DNA of 64,000 nt from the NCBI RefSeq assembly GCF_006715145.1, contig NZ_VFMR01000001.1:124001-188000 (forward strand), written 5' to 3'. This document shows, piece after piece, positions 1-8,823 of this stretch (position 1 is the first letter of the stretch; the number at the start of each line of letters is the position of its first letter). The notes beneath the pieces were generated by a model that saw only the letters and a list, made by a program, of their open reading frames with translations, ran no database searches and was not told the origin of the DNA. A program made the translations under genes and the position numbers. Source of the DNA: Microbacterium sp. SLBN-146. Its GTDB lineage: Bacteria > Actinomycetota > Actinomycetes > Actinomycetales > Microbacteriaceae.

Positions 1-564
1 TCGGCCCTGGGACTCGGATCGGGTCGCGTGCTCGAGGCGACCGTCTCGCTGCTCGCACCCACGTCGGTCGACATCGCCCTCAGCGAGGACAGCAGCCTCA
101 TCGAGGGCGAGCCGCTCACGGTCATCGCGACTGTGACGGGCGAGGTCACCGACGGCACGGTCTCCGTGATCCAGGTGTCGGATGCTCGGGCCCGGTTCGC
201 CGCAGCGGAAGCCGCGGAAGACGTCGTGCTGGGAACGGCCGAGGTCGTCGACGGTGTCGCGACGGTGACGCTCGCCGAGGGTCTCGACGCGGGCTCGTAC
301 GCGATCGCCGCCCGCTTCGAGCGGACCGAGGTGGCTTCGGCATCCGTGTCGGACACACTCGAGTTCACGATCGTCGTCGCATCCGACGGCAGCGGCGGCG
401 GCTCGGGCACCGGCGGCACCCCGGCAGCGGGCGGGTCGAGCGGCCCCCTCGCCATGACGGGAGGCACCGGCATGCTCGGCTTCCTCCTCGCGGGTCTCAC
501 GATCCTGGGTGGTGGCATCGCCGCACTGATCGTCCGACGCCGCCGCGTCGCGTCGATCGGCTGA
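1..564 (+). CDS. C-terminal part of a cell-wall-anchored surface protein (5' end outside the window)
   Basis: The reading frame is open to the left edge of the window, so the true start is not visible; the GTG at 28 is only an internal valine codon. What is seen is a beta-rich, Ig-like segment (about residues 10-120), a Gly/Ser-rich spacer, then LAMTGG (bases 448-465), a hydrophobic helix (LGFLLAGLTILGGGIAALIV) and a terminal arginine cluster. This is the layout of a sortase sorting signal. The variant LAxTG, rather than LPxTG, is known as the preferred signal of class E sortases in high-GC actinobacteria, so the protein is inferred to be linked to the cell wall outside the cell. Its adhesive or enzymatic role cannot be told from this fragment. 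Confidence 0.75.
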   Translation, partial: SALGLGSGRVLEATVSLLAPTSVDIALSEDSSLIEGEPLTVIATVTGEVTDGTVSVIQVSDARARFAAAEAAEDVVLGTAEVVDGVATVTLAEGLDAGSYAIAARFERTEVASASVSDTLEFTIVVASDGSGGGSGTGGTPAAGGSSGPLAMTGGTGMLGFLLAGLTILGGGIAALIVRRRRVASIG

Positions 565-591
565 CCGGCACGCGCTGAGCCGAGCGGATAA

Positions 592-624
592 CGGGGAGGG
601 TCGCCGAATCGGCGGCCCTCCCCT
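592..624 (+). terminator. Hairpin terminator after the surface protein gene
   Basis: A 13-base arm at 593-605 pairs with 611-623 (one mismatch, five-base loop), GC-rich stem, about 30 bases after the stop codon, followed by a short TT. It fits an intrinsic terminator of the high-GC type, which often lacks a long T run. Confidence 0.6.
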
Positions 625-655
625 TCGTCCGTCCGCGGTGTCCCCGCCCATGTCG

Positions 656-712
656 CGAGAAGACCCGAACTGCGCGTTTCGCGGCTGCAGACGCGCAGTT
701 CGGGTCTTCTCG
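656..712. repeat. Family 1 inverted repeat (GAGAAGACCCGAAC type), copy 1
   Basis: Perfect 22-base arms at 656-677 and 691-712 around a 13-base loop. The arms start with CGAGAAGACCCGAACTGCG and its complement. The same arm recurs at seven other intergenic places in this window, so this is a dispersed repeat rather than a one-off terminator, though it could also stop transcription. Confidence 0.85.
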
Positions 713-790
713 GCGGACGGGGCGCAGTACTCAGGCGAGGAGTAAACGGCCTGTGAAGCAGGATCGGGCCCTGATGTCGGACGCGGCGGT

Positions 791-827
791 TAGCCTGAAG
801 CAGATGGATACGGACCAAGATGACTGA
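791..827 (+). promoter_or_regulatory. Candidate -10 box and seven-codon leader ORF ahead of the BLUF operon
   Basis: TAGCCT at 791-796 is followed after seven bases by an ATG at 804. That ATG opens a tiny frame (M-D-T-D-Q-D-D-stop, 804-827) whose end overlaps the start of the next gene by eight bases. The spacing matches the leaderless promoters seen at many other genes of this window. The inference is that translation may begin at the mRNA's first base on the mini-ORF and reinitiate at 820. No clear -35 box is visible. Confidence 0.35.
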
Positions 828-1032
828 TATCGCCGACGCTCTCTGGGCCCGCGTAGATGAAGGGTTCTACGTCGGGAGCCACAACGGAACATTCCTCGGA
901 TGCATCGAGGTGTTATCCGACGGACGATTCGCCGCCCTCGACGCACACACACGCCCGCTCAGCACGCACACGCGCCTCGACGAAGCAATGCACGCGGTGG
1001 CGTCTACGGGAGCCGACGGGTCGCGCGAATGA
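820..1032 (+). CDS. Small protein of unknown function coupled to the BLUF gene
   Basis: A 70-residue protein that I do not recognise as a named family. It has an aromatic and glycine-containing N-terminal half (WARVDEGFYVGSHNGTFLG), a central segment ending in a DAHTRP motif, and a helical tail; there is no signal peptide, membrane segment or cysteine pair. The start is fixed by the absence of other in-frame starts upstream; a strong ribosome binding site is missing. Its stop overlaps the ATG of the BLUF gene by four bases (ATGA, 1029-1032), so the two are very likely made together. It might be a partner or output of the light sensor, but that rests on position only. Confidence 0.6.
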   Translation: MTDIADALWARVDEGFYVGSHNGTFLGCIEVLSDGRFAALDAHTRPLSTHTRLDEAMHAVASTGADGSRE

Positions 1033-1490
1033 CGCGCTCCGCTCGCGACAGCACACTCTTCTCGCTCGTCTATGCGAGTACGGCGACTTCGCCGCTCGAC
1101 GACGACGCCCTCGCGGCGTTGCTGCACCACGCCCGTGAGAGCAACGCCGCGAATGACATCACGGGTCTCCTGCTGTACCGGAGTGGACGGTTCGTCCAGT
1201 TCCTCGAGGGCCCGGAGCACAGCATCCGCACCCTCTACGGCAAGATCGCGCAGGATCCGCGTCACAGCGGCATGCGAACGCTTGACGAAGGCAAACCGAC
1301 CGCACGACAGTTCGCGGACTGGACGATGGCGTATCAGCCCGTCGCAGATCCCTCGACCCCGCTTCCCCCGGGGTTTCGCAGCACGTTCGACGATCTCGAC
1401 AGCGCGAACGACGCCGACAATGTCCTCCGCGCGACGCGCGAGCTCAGTCTCTGGTTCCGGGTTCGCAATCGCCCGATCGCCCCGGCCTGA
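1029..1490 (+). CDS. BLUF-domain blue-light photoreceptor, short form
   Basis: A 153-residue protein that is almost wholly a BLUF domain, which binds FAD and senses blue light through a hydrogen-bond switch around the flavin. The key residues are all present with the spacing of well-studied BLUF proteins: Tyr15 (FSLVYAS), Asn39, Gln57 (GRFVQFLEG), Trp98 and Met100 (FADWTMAY). The ITGLLLY strand at 45-50 is also typical. Only about 45 residues follow the core, with no EAL, GGDEF or other enzymatic domain, so it should act by protein contact. The ATG overlaps the stop of the small gene upstream (ATGA), which suggests translational coupling. The partner is unknown. Confidence 0.9.
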   Translation: MTRSARDSTLFSLVYASTATSPLDDDALAALLHHARESNAANDITGLLLYRSGRFVQFLEGPEHSIRTLYGKIAQDPRHSGMRTLDEGKPTARQFADWTMAYQPVADPSTPLPPGFRSTFDDLDSANDADNVLRATRELSLWFRVRNRPIAPA

Positions 1491-1598
1491 CGTCACGTTC
1501 CCGCGAGGGCCGAGGCCGGCGCCGGCGCCACCTGCATCCGTCGCTTCTCGTGAGCTTCCCCCTCACGCCGTCGCGCGCACATGCGGCCGCGCTGGAGT

Positions 1599-1660
1599 CC
1601 CACGTCTTCTCGGTGCCGCGTGTCACGGCCCTGCCCGAGAACGGGTCGCGTCTTCTCGCC
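1599..1660. repeat. Degenerate family 1 repeat
   Basis: Two copies of GTCTTCTCG (near 1605 and 1650) lie in the same orientation with a CCCGAGAA between them. They look like the eroded remains of a family 1 element directly before the intact copy at 1698. Confidence 0.4.
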
Positions 1661-1697
1661 GACCGGGCGTCGACCCCGGGCGAGGCCCGGCCCCCAC

Positions 1698-1760
1698 TGC
1701 CGAGAAGACCCGAACCGTCCGCTGAGGAGCGGAATTGCGACGGTTCGGGTCTTCTCGGCA
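1698..1760. repeat. Family 1 inverted repeat, copy 2
   Basis: Perfect 21-base arms at 1698-1718 and 1740-1760, core CGAGAAGACCCGAACCG, with a 21-base loop. It sits 15 bases beyond the stop of the GH30 gene and between convergent genes, so it may serve as a bidirectional terminator. Confidence 0.85.
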
Positions 1761-1775
1761 AACGGGGCCGGGGCC

Positions 1776-4700
1776 TCAGGAGGCGCAGCCTCCCGCGGGA
1801 AGCGGGGCCACGAGGGAACGCTCGACCTCGGCTCCGTCGACGACACCGGTCAGCGCGAGGCCGATCTCGCCCGCGGGGATCGACGCCATCCGAGAGTTGA
1901 GCGCCACCGACACGCGCTTGCCGGGGGCGAGGTCGCTGAACGACTTCGTTCCGTAAGGCGTGGTAGCCGTGATGTCCACCGGCACGTCGCTCGTGTTCGT
2001 CAGCGTCATCGTGACGTACGCCTTTCCGGCGATGCATCGGATGCTCGATGCCACGGTCGCCTCGAGAAGCGGCGGCTCCTCACGGCTGAACGTCACGGTG
2101 TACGTCCGCGTCGCACCGCCCGGCGCAGTGACCGTCACCGTCGCGACGGGATCGGCCTCACTCGCCTGCGCGATGGAGACGCTCGCGTTCCGATCGACGG
2201 GCACCGCGCGCACCACGGGGAGCGCGACACCCGCCCACGACGCCTCGTACTCGGCACGGTCGGGCGTGAATCCCTCGAGCCCAGCCCCGTCGAGCGTGAG
2301 CGCGGCGAGATCGGCGACGTCCGCTGTGCCGGCAGCGGCCGCGTAGATCTCGACCTCCGAGACGATCATGTGCGTCGCGGGATACGCCGTGAGCACGACG
2401 CGCACCTGGTCGGCCTGCACACCCGCCAAGGGGACATCGACGACGGGCGCCGTCCCGTTCCCGGGCGTCGGTACCGTGACGATGCCGGTCGGCGTCCACG
2501 CACCGGTACCGGTCCGGGTCTCGACCGTGAGGGTCTGCGCCCAGCTCGTGCTCGATCCGTCCTTGTAGAAGTGGATCTTCACGTGCTCGACGCGCTCCCG
2601 CTCGGCGAGCGCATACGTCAGGGTGTCGGTGGCGTTCTTCGTACCGGAGCGCCAGTTCGACCATCCCTTGTCGCTCGTGATGCCGTTCTTGGTGCGGTCG
2701 ACGCTGTAGGACGAACTCTCCGTGAAGCTCGCCGTCGCCGTGCTCGCCGGAGCGACGTTGGCTTCGCCGGGCGTCGTGAGGATGACCGCGAGAGACGCTC
2801 CCAGCGTCGGGTTCGCGGGGTCCGAGGTCGTCGCCGTCCCCGTGACCCGCACGACACCCGTCGATGCGAACGACGCGTCGCTCAGGCCAGCCCAGTCCCA
2901 CTCGACGGGCAGTTCGCTCGCCGCGTCACCGACGCGCACCGTGACGGTCGTCGGCGCATCGGACACGACGCGGTCGAGATCGACGCCCGCGTAGGTCGTC
3001 AGCGACGTCGGCTCGGTCGCGCGGTAGGAGCCCACCTCGACCGTCACGACCGCCTCGAACTCGGCCCCGAAGAGATCCGTACCGGTGCCGGTCACCGTCT
3101 TCGTCCCGGCGGTCGACCAATCGACACCGGAGGCGTCCCACTGGACCGCGGCCCGGCGCTCGACACCGCCGCGGTAGTTCAGCGTGACCTGTCCGGGAAG
3201 CGTCGCCGCGACACCCGTCGGGGTCGTCGTCGACACGGGAGAGACACTCGTGATCCCCGTGTCGGCGAGCGTCCAGCGCTGATTGTCGGCATCGCTCGTC
3301 GTCCACAGACCCACGCGCGACCCGTTGGCGGTGCTCTGACCGTTCACGTCGAGAACGCGCTGATCGGCGACGCTGAGCAGCGAGTACGTCTTCCCGTCAC
3401 CCGTCGAGGCGATCCACTGGAGGGACGGATCGGATGCCGCGGCCTCGACCGCCGCACTCGAGAGCACGGCGTCTCCCCCGGCGACGCCGAGGAGGCGCCC
3501 ATCGCCGGCCTGGAGTGCGAACCTGTGACGGTTCGTCCCCTCGCCGTCGATCGTGCGGACCGTCCAGGTCTGCGCCACGGCCGTCGCAGGCGTCGTCGCC
3601 CCCGTCCGGATGACGAGCGTCGACGGGTCCGCCGCGAGCGCGAGCCCGCTCTGGACGCCGAACAGCTGGTAGCTGTGACCGTCGCGGAGGGCGGGGGCGT
3701 CATCCGACACCTCCGACACTCCACTGATGACGAGGGTCGCGACCGACTTCGCCGGCACCGAGACGACAGCCTGTCCGCGCGCTGCGTCGACGGGCACCGG
3801 GGTGCCGGCCACGAGGGCGTTCGCGGTCGGGTCCGCAGCGGGCGACTCCGTCGTGATGATCGGCGTGACGGTCGCGCCCGGTGCGATGGAGCCGAACTTC
3901 GAGAGGTCGATCGTGAGGTCGCGCGCTGTCGTGTCGGTGTTGATGTGCACGAGCGTGACGTCGTCGGCGTCACTCGAGATCGCCGCGGTCGTCTGCGTGT
4001 TGTCGGTCTGGATCAGGCGGTCGCCGGGGTGGATGTAGTGCGTGTAGTTGCGGATGGTGTTGTACTTCGCGTTCGTGAGGACCTTGCACGAGGGGTCGGC
4101 GTCACCGTCGGCGAGCCGGCGCAGCGAGTTGCCGTCCGCGTCGCAGTCGAAGTCGATGAAGACGCTCCCCCAGTTCAGACGCTCGACCTTCTCCATGTTG
4201 TAGAGGTCTTCGACCGGCTGCCACAGCACCCACGCGGTCGGTTCGAGTTCACGCAGGTCGTCGGTGATGCGCGAGGCGATGCCGAGTCCGTTGTCTATGT
4301 TGGTCTGGTTGAACCCGACGCCCGACGTGTCCCAGTTGCCCTCGATCTCGCTCATCCACAGGGGCTTGTCGGCGCTCTTGGCGATGTCTCGCACGGCGAC
4401 ACGGCCGGAGGTCCCGTACGTGTGCACGTTGAGCTGCGACACGGCGTTCTTGGCCTCGGTGCTCCATCCGTTCCAGTTGGTCACGAAAGTGCCGGGGTTC
4501 GTCTCGTCCATCGCCGAGATCTCGACGTCGGTCGTGGCGGTCTCGAGCCGCGCCTGCAGCGCCTTGATCATCGCGTCCTGACGAGCGGGCCCGATGTGGG
4601 CGCCCTCTTGGCGGCTCGCCGTCGTGGGCCAGCCGTCCTCACCGATCCGCGTCGACCAGTAGTTGGTGTTGGGCTCGTTGAACGGGTCGAGAGTCTCGAA

Positions 4701-5387
4701 CTCGATGCCGTGCGTCTCCTCGAGGTACTCGACGACGTTGACGAGGTAGGAAGCGAACGCGTCCATGTCTTCGGTCGCGAGCTGCTCGGACGTGGCGCTG
4801 TCGATCCCGCCCGACACGAAGCCGCTCTCCGTGAGGAAGTACGGCGGGGAGTTGCTGAACGCCTCCCACTTCGTGATCTTGTCGGCGAGGGCATCGATCC
4901 ACCACCGCTGCGTCTCGTCGGCGCTGAAGTCGTAGTGCTCGGGGTTCTCACCGTCCCACGCGGCGGCGTAGCGATCGCGATCGGCGTACGTCGAGGTGAT
5001 GGGACCCTCGGCGTCGGACTCGCCCAGCTCGGCCGCCCACCACCCGTCGACCGCCCCGCCGGGGCGCAAGTACGACGGTACGTCCGTCGCGTTCCCGCCG
5101 CCGATGTTGTAGCGCGCGATGTTGAGGTTGAGCCCGTCCTCGCCGAACACCTTCTGGAACAGGTCTTCGCGGACGTCTTCGGGGTAGCCGCCGGTCGCGT
5201 TGGCGAACCAGACGAGGCTCGTCCCCCATCCCTCGAAGGGATCCGAGGCATATGCGGGGTTGGGGGTGATCGTGACGGGGGTTCCCGCCGCGACGGCCGC
5301 CTGCGGAGCGCCCGCGAGCGCACCGGCCAGCAGGGCCGTCGTCGTAACCGCAGCGAGGATCTTCGCTTTACGTGACTTCATCGTCAT
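1776..5387 (-). CDS. Secreted multidomain GH30 endo-beta-1,6-galactanase
   Basis: A protein of 1203 residues with a signal peptide (KAKILAAVTTTALLAG... ending AAVAA). The catalytic part (about 35-490) matches glycoside hydrolase family 30, closest in feel to the bacterial endo-beta-1,6-galactanases: FEGWGTSLVWFA near the start, acid/base Glu in DPFNEPN (about 237) and nucleophile Glu in WMSEIEGNW (about 345). Then come a ricin-type lectin fold (QRW motifs), two bacterial Ig-like modules, a discoidin-like F5/8 carbohydrate-binding module (ANVAPAS... to VSEVEIYA), a cadherin-like sandwich and a C-terminal beta domain. It should cut galactan side chains of arabinogalactan outside the cell. It has its own promoter and operator at 5431-5492. 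ATG 5387 (MTMK) and 5381 (MK) are both possible starts. Confidence 0.85.
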   Translation of the reverse strand: MTMKSRKAKILAAVTTTALLAGALAGAPQAAVAAGTPVTITPNPAYASDPFEGWGTSLVWFANATGGYPEDVREDLFQKVFGEDGLNLNIARYNIGGGNATDVPSYLRPGGAVDGWWAAELGESDAEGPITSTYADRDRYAAAWDGENPEHYDFSADETQRWWIDALADKITKWEAFSNSPPYFLTESGFVSGGIDSATSEQLATEDMDAFASYLVNVVEYLEETHGIEFETLDPFNEPNTNYWSTRIGEDGWPTTASRQEGAHIGPARQDAMIKALQARLETATTDVEISAMDETNPGTFVTNWNGWSTEAKNAVSQLNVHTYGTSGRVAVRDIAKSADKPLWMSEIEGNWDTSGVGFNQTNIDNGLGIASRITDDLRELEPTAWVLWQPVEDLYNMEKVERLNWGSVFIDFDCDADGNSLRRLADGDADPSCKVLTNAKYNTIRNYTHYIHPGDRLIQTDNTQTTAAISSDADDVTLVHINTDTTARDLTIDLSKFGSIAPGATVTPIITTESPAADPTANALVAGTPVPVDAARGQAVVSVPAKSVATLVISGVSEVSDDAPALRDGHSYQLFGVQSGLALAADPSTLVIRTGATTPATAVAQTWTVRTIDGEGTNRHRFALQAGDGRLLGVAGGDAVLSSAAVEAAASDPSLQWIASTGDGKTYSLLSVADQRVLDVNGQSTANGSRVGLWTTSDADNQRWTLADTGITSVSPVSTTTPTGVAATLPGQVTLNYRGGVERRAAVQWDASGVDWSTAGTKTVTGTGTDLFGAEFEAVVTVEVGSYRATEPTSLTTYAGVDLDRVVSDAPTTVTVRVGDAASELPVEWDWAGLSDASFASTGVVRVTGTATTSDPANPTLGASLAVILTTPGEANVAPASTATASFTESSSYSVDRTKNGITSDKGWSNWRSGTKNATDTLTYALAERERVEHVKIHFYKDGSSTSWAQTLTVETRTGTGAWTPTGIVTVPTPGNGTAPVVDVPLAGVQADQVRVVLTAYPATHMIVSEVEIYAAAAGTADVADLAALTLDGAGLEGFTPDRAEYEASWAGVALPVVRAVPVDRNASVSIAQASEADPVATVTVTAPGGATRTYTVTFSREEPPLLEATVASSIRCIAGKAYVTMTLTNTSDVPVDITATTPYGTKSFSDLAPGKRVSVALNSRMASIPAGEIGLALTGVVDGAEVERSLVAPLPAGGCAS

Positions 5388-5430
5388 CCGTTCCAGACGG
5401 CCATCGTGGTCGTCGATCGTGGTTTCCAGG

Positions 5431-5450
5431 AATTGTTTACGCAAACAATT
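5431..5450. promoter_or_regulatory. LacI-family operator in front of the GH30 gene
   Basis: A palindrome with arms AATTGTTT and AAACAATT around the centre ACGC. It shares the core TGTTTACGC(A/G)AACA with the site at 12254-12271 beside the LacI-family gene. It lies 14 bases downstream of the -10 box, where a bound repressor would block transcription. Confidence 0.75.
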
Positions 5451-5463
5451 AGCGGTAACACGG

Positions 5464-5492
5464 AGCATAGAACGCTGCCGGATGCTGCGCAA
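5464..5492 (-). promoter_or_regulatory. Promoter of the GH30 gene
   Basis: On the minus strand TTGCGC (5487-5492) is followed after 17 bases by TATGCT (5464-5469). The same -10 hexamer, TATGCT, appears at the importer operon promoter (12282-12287). Confidence 0.65.
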
Positions 5493-5519
5493 CCGGCATC
5501 CCGGCCCCGGATTTCCGCC

Positions 5520-7283
5520 TTAAAACTCGGTATGCCCGAGATCGGGCTCCGAGACGAACCGCACGTGCGCCGGTGCCGCCTGGAGCTCGAAGATGATCAG
5601 TTCGTTCTCCCCCGCCCGGACGGCTGGTGCAGGGACGTACAGCGTGTGCTGGGGTCCGCGCGACCAGTACCGACCGAGGGGGAATCCGTTGATCCACGCG
5701 ACGCCTTTGCCCCACGTGGACGTGTCGAGGTAGAGATCGGCCGGGGCATCCACCTCGAACCGCACGCGCGCGAACGCGGGCCCCACGACCGCGGCTCCGG
5801 GAGCGGAGGCTCCCTCCAGCGCAGTCCGGACGGGGTCGATCGACGAGACGTCGAACGTCAGGACGTCCCACTGCTCGACGGGTCGGCCGTCGACGCGGAC
5901 GTCTCCGACGAGCCCCTTCGGCTCCCCGATGCGCGGGCCGTAGTTGACGCGCCCCTGGTCCTCCACGAGGAGCTGGAGCAGACCGGATGCATCGACGGGA
6001 AGCGCCAGCGCATGATCGTGGTGGTCGCGGGCGAGCACGCCGACGGGCACACCGTCGACGGAGACGAGAGCACGATCGCGTACCTCGTCGACCTCGAGCG
6101 CAGCGGACCCTTCGACATCGATTCGCGACCGGTACACCGCGAAGCCGGTGAAGGCGCCGAGCTCGTCCATCGTCGGCACGTGGGCGAACGACCGCCACTC
6201 GCCGAGCCGGTCGACGACCTCGGCGAGCGGCACCGCCTCGCCGATCGTCGCGGTCGGCGTCGGCGCCGGGCCGCGCGCGGAAGGGACATCGTCCTCCGCG
6301 AGGTCGGTGTACTTCGCGAGCACCTCGCGGAACGCCCAGTACTTCTCGGTGGGCGCTCCGGATTCGTCGAGCGGTGCGTCGTAGTCGTAGCTCGTGACGA
6401 GCGGCTGATACACGCCCTTGTCGTTCGCGCCGTTCGTGAAGCCGAAGTTCGTGCCGCCGTGGAACATGTAGAGGTTCACCGATGCGCCCGCGGCGAGCAG
6501 ATCGTCGAGATCGCGTGCCGACTCCGCGACAGAGGTCGTGTGGTGGTGGGCTCCCCAGTGGTCGAACCACCCGTTCCAGAACTCCGAGCACATGAGCGGT
6601 CCGGTGGGCTGATGGCGCCGCAGGGTCGCGAGCCTCTCGATCGAACGGGAGCCGAACGACGCAGTCTTGTGGAGTTCCGGGAGACTGCCGTTCTCGAGCA
6701 TCTCCGGTGTGGGCTGATCGACGGTCGTGAGCGGCACGGAGATTCCCACCCCGCGGTTGATCTCGATGAGACGCTGGAGATAGTCGCGGTCGGCGCCGTA
6801 CGCGCCGTACTCGTTCTCGATCTGGACGAGGATGATGGGTCCGCCCCGATCGATCTGCCGCGGGACCAGCACGGGCGCGAGCTGGGCCATATATCGCTCG
6901 ATCGCCGCGAGGTACTGCGGCTCGTTGCGCCGGACGCCCACGGTGCCCGACCGGAACAGCCATCCCGGCAGCCCGCCGTTGTCCCACTCGGCGCAGATGT
7001 ACGGGCCGGGGCGGACGATCGCGTGCATTCCCTCGGCCGCGACATCGTCGAGGAAGCGTCCGAGATCCAGTCGACCGGTGAGATCGAACTCGTCGGCGCT
7101 CGGCGCGTGCGCGTTCCACGCGACGTAGGTCTCGATCGTGTTGAGCCCCATCTGCCGCGCCTTGCGGATGCGATCACGCCAGAGGTCCGGGTGCACGCGG
7201 AAGTAGTGCAGCGCGCCGGAGAGGATCTGGAAGGGGCGGCCGTCGAGTTCGAAGTTCTCGTCGCCGATGCGGAAGTCAGACAA
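5520..7283 (-). CDS. GH35 beta-galactosidase, intracellular
   Basis: A 587-residue family 35 glycoside hydrolase without a signal peptide, so it should release galactose in the cytoplasm from imported galacto-oligosaccharides. The N-terminal signature is clear (SGALHYFRVHPDLWRDRI, RPGPYICAEWDNGGLPGWL). The acid/base Glu lies in QIENEYGAYG (about 156) and the nucleophile Glu in MCSEFWNGWFDHWG (about 233). C-terminal beta domains carry the usual WINGFPLGRYW motif. The start is TTG at 7283, chosen because GAGGAGGA stands six bases ahead of it; it overlaps the end of the GH51 gene by eight bases, which marks an operon. Confidence 0.93.
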   Translation of the reverse strand: MSDFRIGDENFELDGRPFQILSGALHYFRVHPDLWRDRIRKARQMGLNTIETYVAWNAHAPSADEFDLTGRLDLGRFLDDVAAEGMHAIVRPGPYICAEWDNGGLPGWLFRSGTVGVRRNEPQYLAAIERYMAQLAPVLVPRQIDRGGPIILVQIENEYGAYGADRDYLQRLIEINRGVGISVPLTTVDQPTPEMLENGSLPELHKTASFGSRSIERLATLRRHQPTGPLMCSEFWNGWFDHWGAHHHTTSVAESARDLDDLLAAGASVNLYMFHGGTNFGFTNGANDKGVYQPLVTSYDYDAPLDESGAPTEKYWAFREVLAKYTDLAEDDVPSARGPAPTPTATIGEAVPLAEVVDRLGEWRSFAHVPTMDELGAFTGFAVYRSRIDVEGSAALEVDEVRDRALVSVDGVPVGVLARDHHDHALALPVDASGLLQLLVEDQGRVNYGPRIGEPKGLVGDVRVDGRPVEQWDVLTFDVSSIDPVRTALEGASAPGAAVVGPAFARVRFEVDAPADLYLDTSTWGKGVAWINGFPLGRYWSRGPQHTLYVPAPAVRAGENELIIFELQAAPAHVRFVSEPDLGHTEF

Positions 7284-8823
7284 GCGAGTCCTCCTCGGTC
7301 GCGGCCAGGTCGAGAACCGACCAGGACAGGGCGGGCACGGTCACCGAGACGACGCTCGATGCGCCGTCGTGCGTCACGTCGACCGCGGTGAGCGGAGCCA
7401 TACCGACCGGCTGCGACGACACGGAGTTGGTGGCGTGGCGGTCTCCGCCGTCGGGCGTCGTCAGCGTCTCCGCATCGATCAGCACGGCCCCCGCCGCCGC
7501 CAGGTCGATCGTCAGTTCGGCAGCGTCGGTGGTCGATCGGTTGGTGATGAAGACACGGATCGACCCGCCGTCGACGGTGGCGACCGCATCCACGAGCGGG
7601 GCTCCCCCCACGAGCGCGGTGTCGTGAGTCGGCGCATCCACGACGGGGACAACGACGCGTCCCTTCGCGAGAGCGGCCGTCCGCTGGAAAGGGAAGAAGG
7701 TGGTCTGCCGCCACGCCGGGCCGCCGGGCTCGCACCGGATCGGTGCGATGACGTTGACGAGCTGCGCCTGATTGGCCATCGTCACTCGATCGGCGTGACG
7801 CAGGAGCGACGCGAGCAGGGAGCCGACGACGACGGCATCCGTGACCGAGTACTCGTCCTCGATGAGACGCGGATGCTCGGGCCACGCGCCCGTCAGCACG
7901 CGCGGCTTGTCGACCTCGTTCCAGCGCGTCTGGTACCAGACGTTCCACTCGTCGACGCTGATGCCGACGGGATGCGCGGAGTCGGGGCCCGCGCCCGCCT
8001 CGTCGATGATGGACGCGACGGTCTCGATGTACCGATCGAGCGCGGTGCCGGATGCCAGGAAGCTGTCGACGTCGCCGTCGCGCTCCTCGTAGTAGGCGTG
8101 GAGGGAGATGTGCTGGACGAGTCCCGCCGTGTGCCGGAGCACGGTCCGCTCCCACTCGCCGAACGTCGGCATCTCGGCGTTGGAGCTCCCCGCGGCGACG
8201 AGCTCGACCTCCGGATCGATGAAGCGCATCATGCGGGCCGTCTCCGCGGCGAGCCGTCCGTACTCGTCGGCGGTCTTATGACCGATCTGCCAGGGGCCGT
8301 CCATCTCGTTGCCGAGGCACCACAACCGGATTCCGAGCGGGGCGTCGGCGCCATGGGCGCGGCGGAGGTCCGACAGCGCGGTGCCACCGGGATGATTCGC
8401 GTACTCCAACACATCGGCAGCGGCCTCGATGCCGCGCGTGCCGAGGTTCACGGCGTACATCAGCTCGAGCCCGGCGTCGCGGGCCCAGTCGGCGAACTCG
8501 TGGAGCCCGACCTCGTTCGTCTCGCGGCTGTGCCACGCGGCATCCAGCCTCGCGGGACGCGCGTCGCGCGGCCCGACGCCGTCCTCCCAGCGATAGCCCG
8601 ACACGAAGTTGCCGCCGGGATACCGCACGGTCGTCGCGCCCAGCTCGACGACGAGGTCCCGCACATCGGTGCGGAAGCCATCGGCATCCGCTGAGGGATG
8701 CCCGGGCTCGTAGATGCCCTCGTAGACGCAGCGCCCCATGTGCTCGACGAACGTGCCGAACAGACGGCGCGGCACGTCCGCGAGAGTGGCGCGCGGATCG
8801 ATGGCCAGGCGGGCCGTGAACAT
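7276..8823 (-). CDS. GH51 alpha-L-arabinofuranosidase, intracellular
   Basis: A 515-residue enzyme that removes terminal alpha-L-arabinofuranose from arabinan or arabinogalactan oligosaccharides. It has the family 51 pattern: FGTFVEHMGRCVYEGIYEPGHP at the N-terminus, RYPGGNFVSGYRWEDG, the acid/base Glu in CLGNEMDGPWQIGHK (about 172) and the nucleophile Glu in VDEWNVWYQ (about 291). There is no signal peptide. The frame extends upstream to 8967, but ATG 8823 begins the conserved part and has AAAGG upstream. It follows the binding protein gene after 89 bases and is coupled to the GH35 gene, so import and both cytoplasmic hydrolysis steps are co-expressed. Confidence 0.94.
   Translation of the reverse strand: MFTARLAIDPRATLADVPRRLFGTFVEHMGRCVYEGIYEPGHPSADADGFRTDVRDLVVELGATTVRYPGGNFVSGYRWEDGVGPRDARPARLDAAWHSRETNEVGLHEFADWARDAGLELMYAVNLGTRGIEAAADVLEYANHPGGTALSDLRRAHGADAPLGIRLWCLGNEMDGPWQIGHKTADEYGRLAAETARMMRFIDPEVELVAAGSSNAEMPTFGEWERTVLRHTAGLVQHISLHAYYEERDGDVDSFLASGTALDRYIETVASIIDEAGAGPDSAHPVGISVDEWNVWYQTRWNEVDKPRVLTGAWPEHPRLIEDEYSVTDAVVVGSLLASLLRHADRVTMANQAQLVNVIAPIRCEPGGPAWRQTTFFPFQRTAALAKGRVVVPVVDAPTHDTALVGGAPLVDAVATVDGGSIRVFITNRSTTDAAELTIDLAAAGAVLIDAETLTTPDGGDRHATNSVSSQPVGMAPLTAVDVTHDGASSVVSVTVPALSWSVLDLAATEEDSLV

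Noticed and set aside
656-712. Family 1 repeats as simple intrinsic terminators
   Set aside because: The same long arms recur at many loci, often twice in a row and once just upstream of a gene start (19301-19361). Termination may be a side effect, but does not explain the shared sequence.
1581-5375. A 1264-codon open frame on the plus strand, antisense to the GH30 gene
   Set aside because: Its translation is dominated by Arg, Asp, Gly and Val without any domain. It is the usual shadow of a high-GC gene on the other strand.
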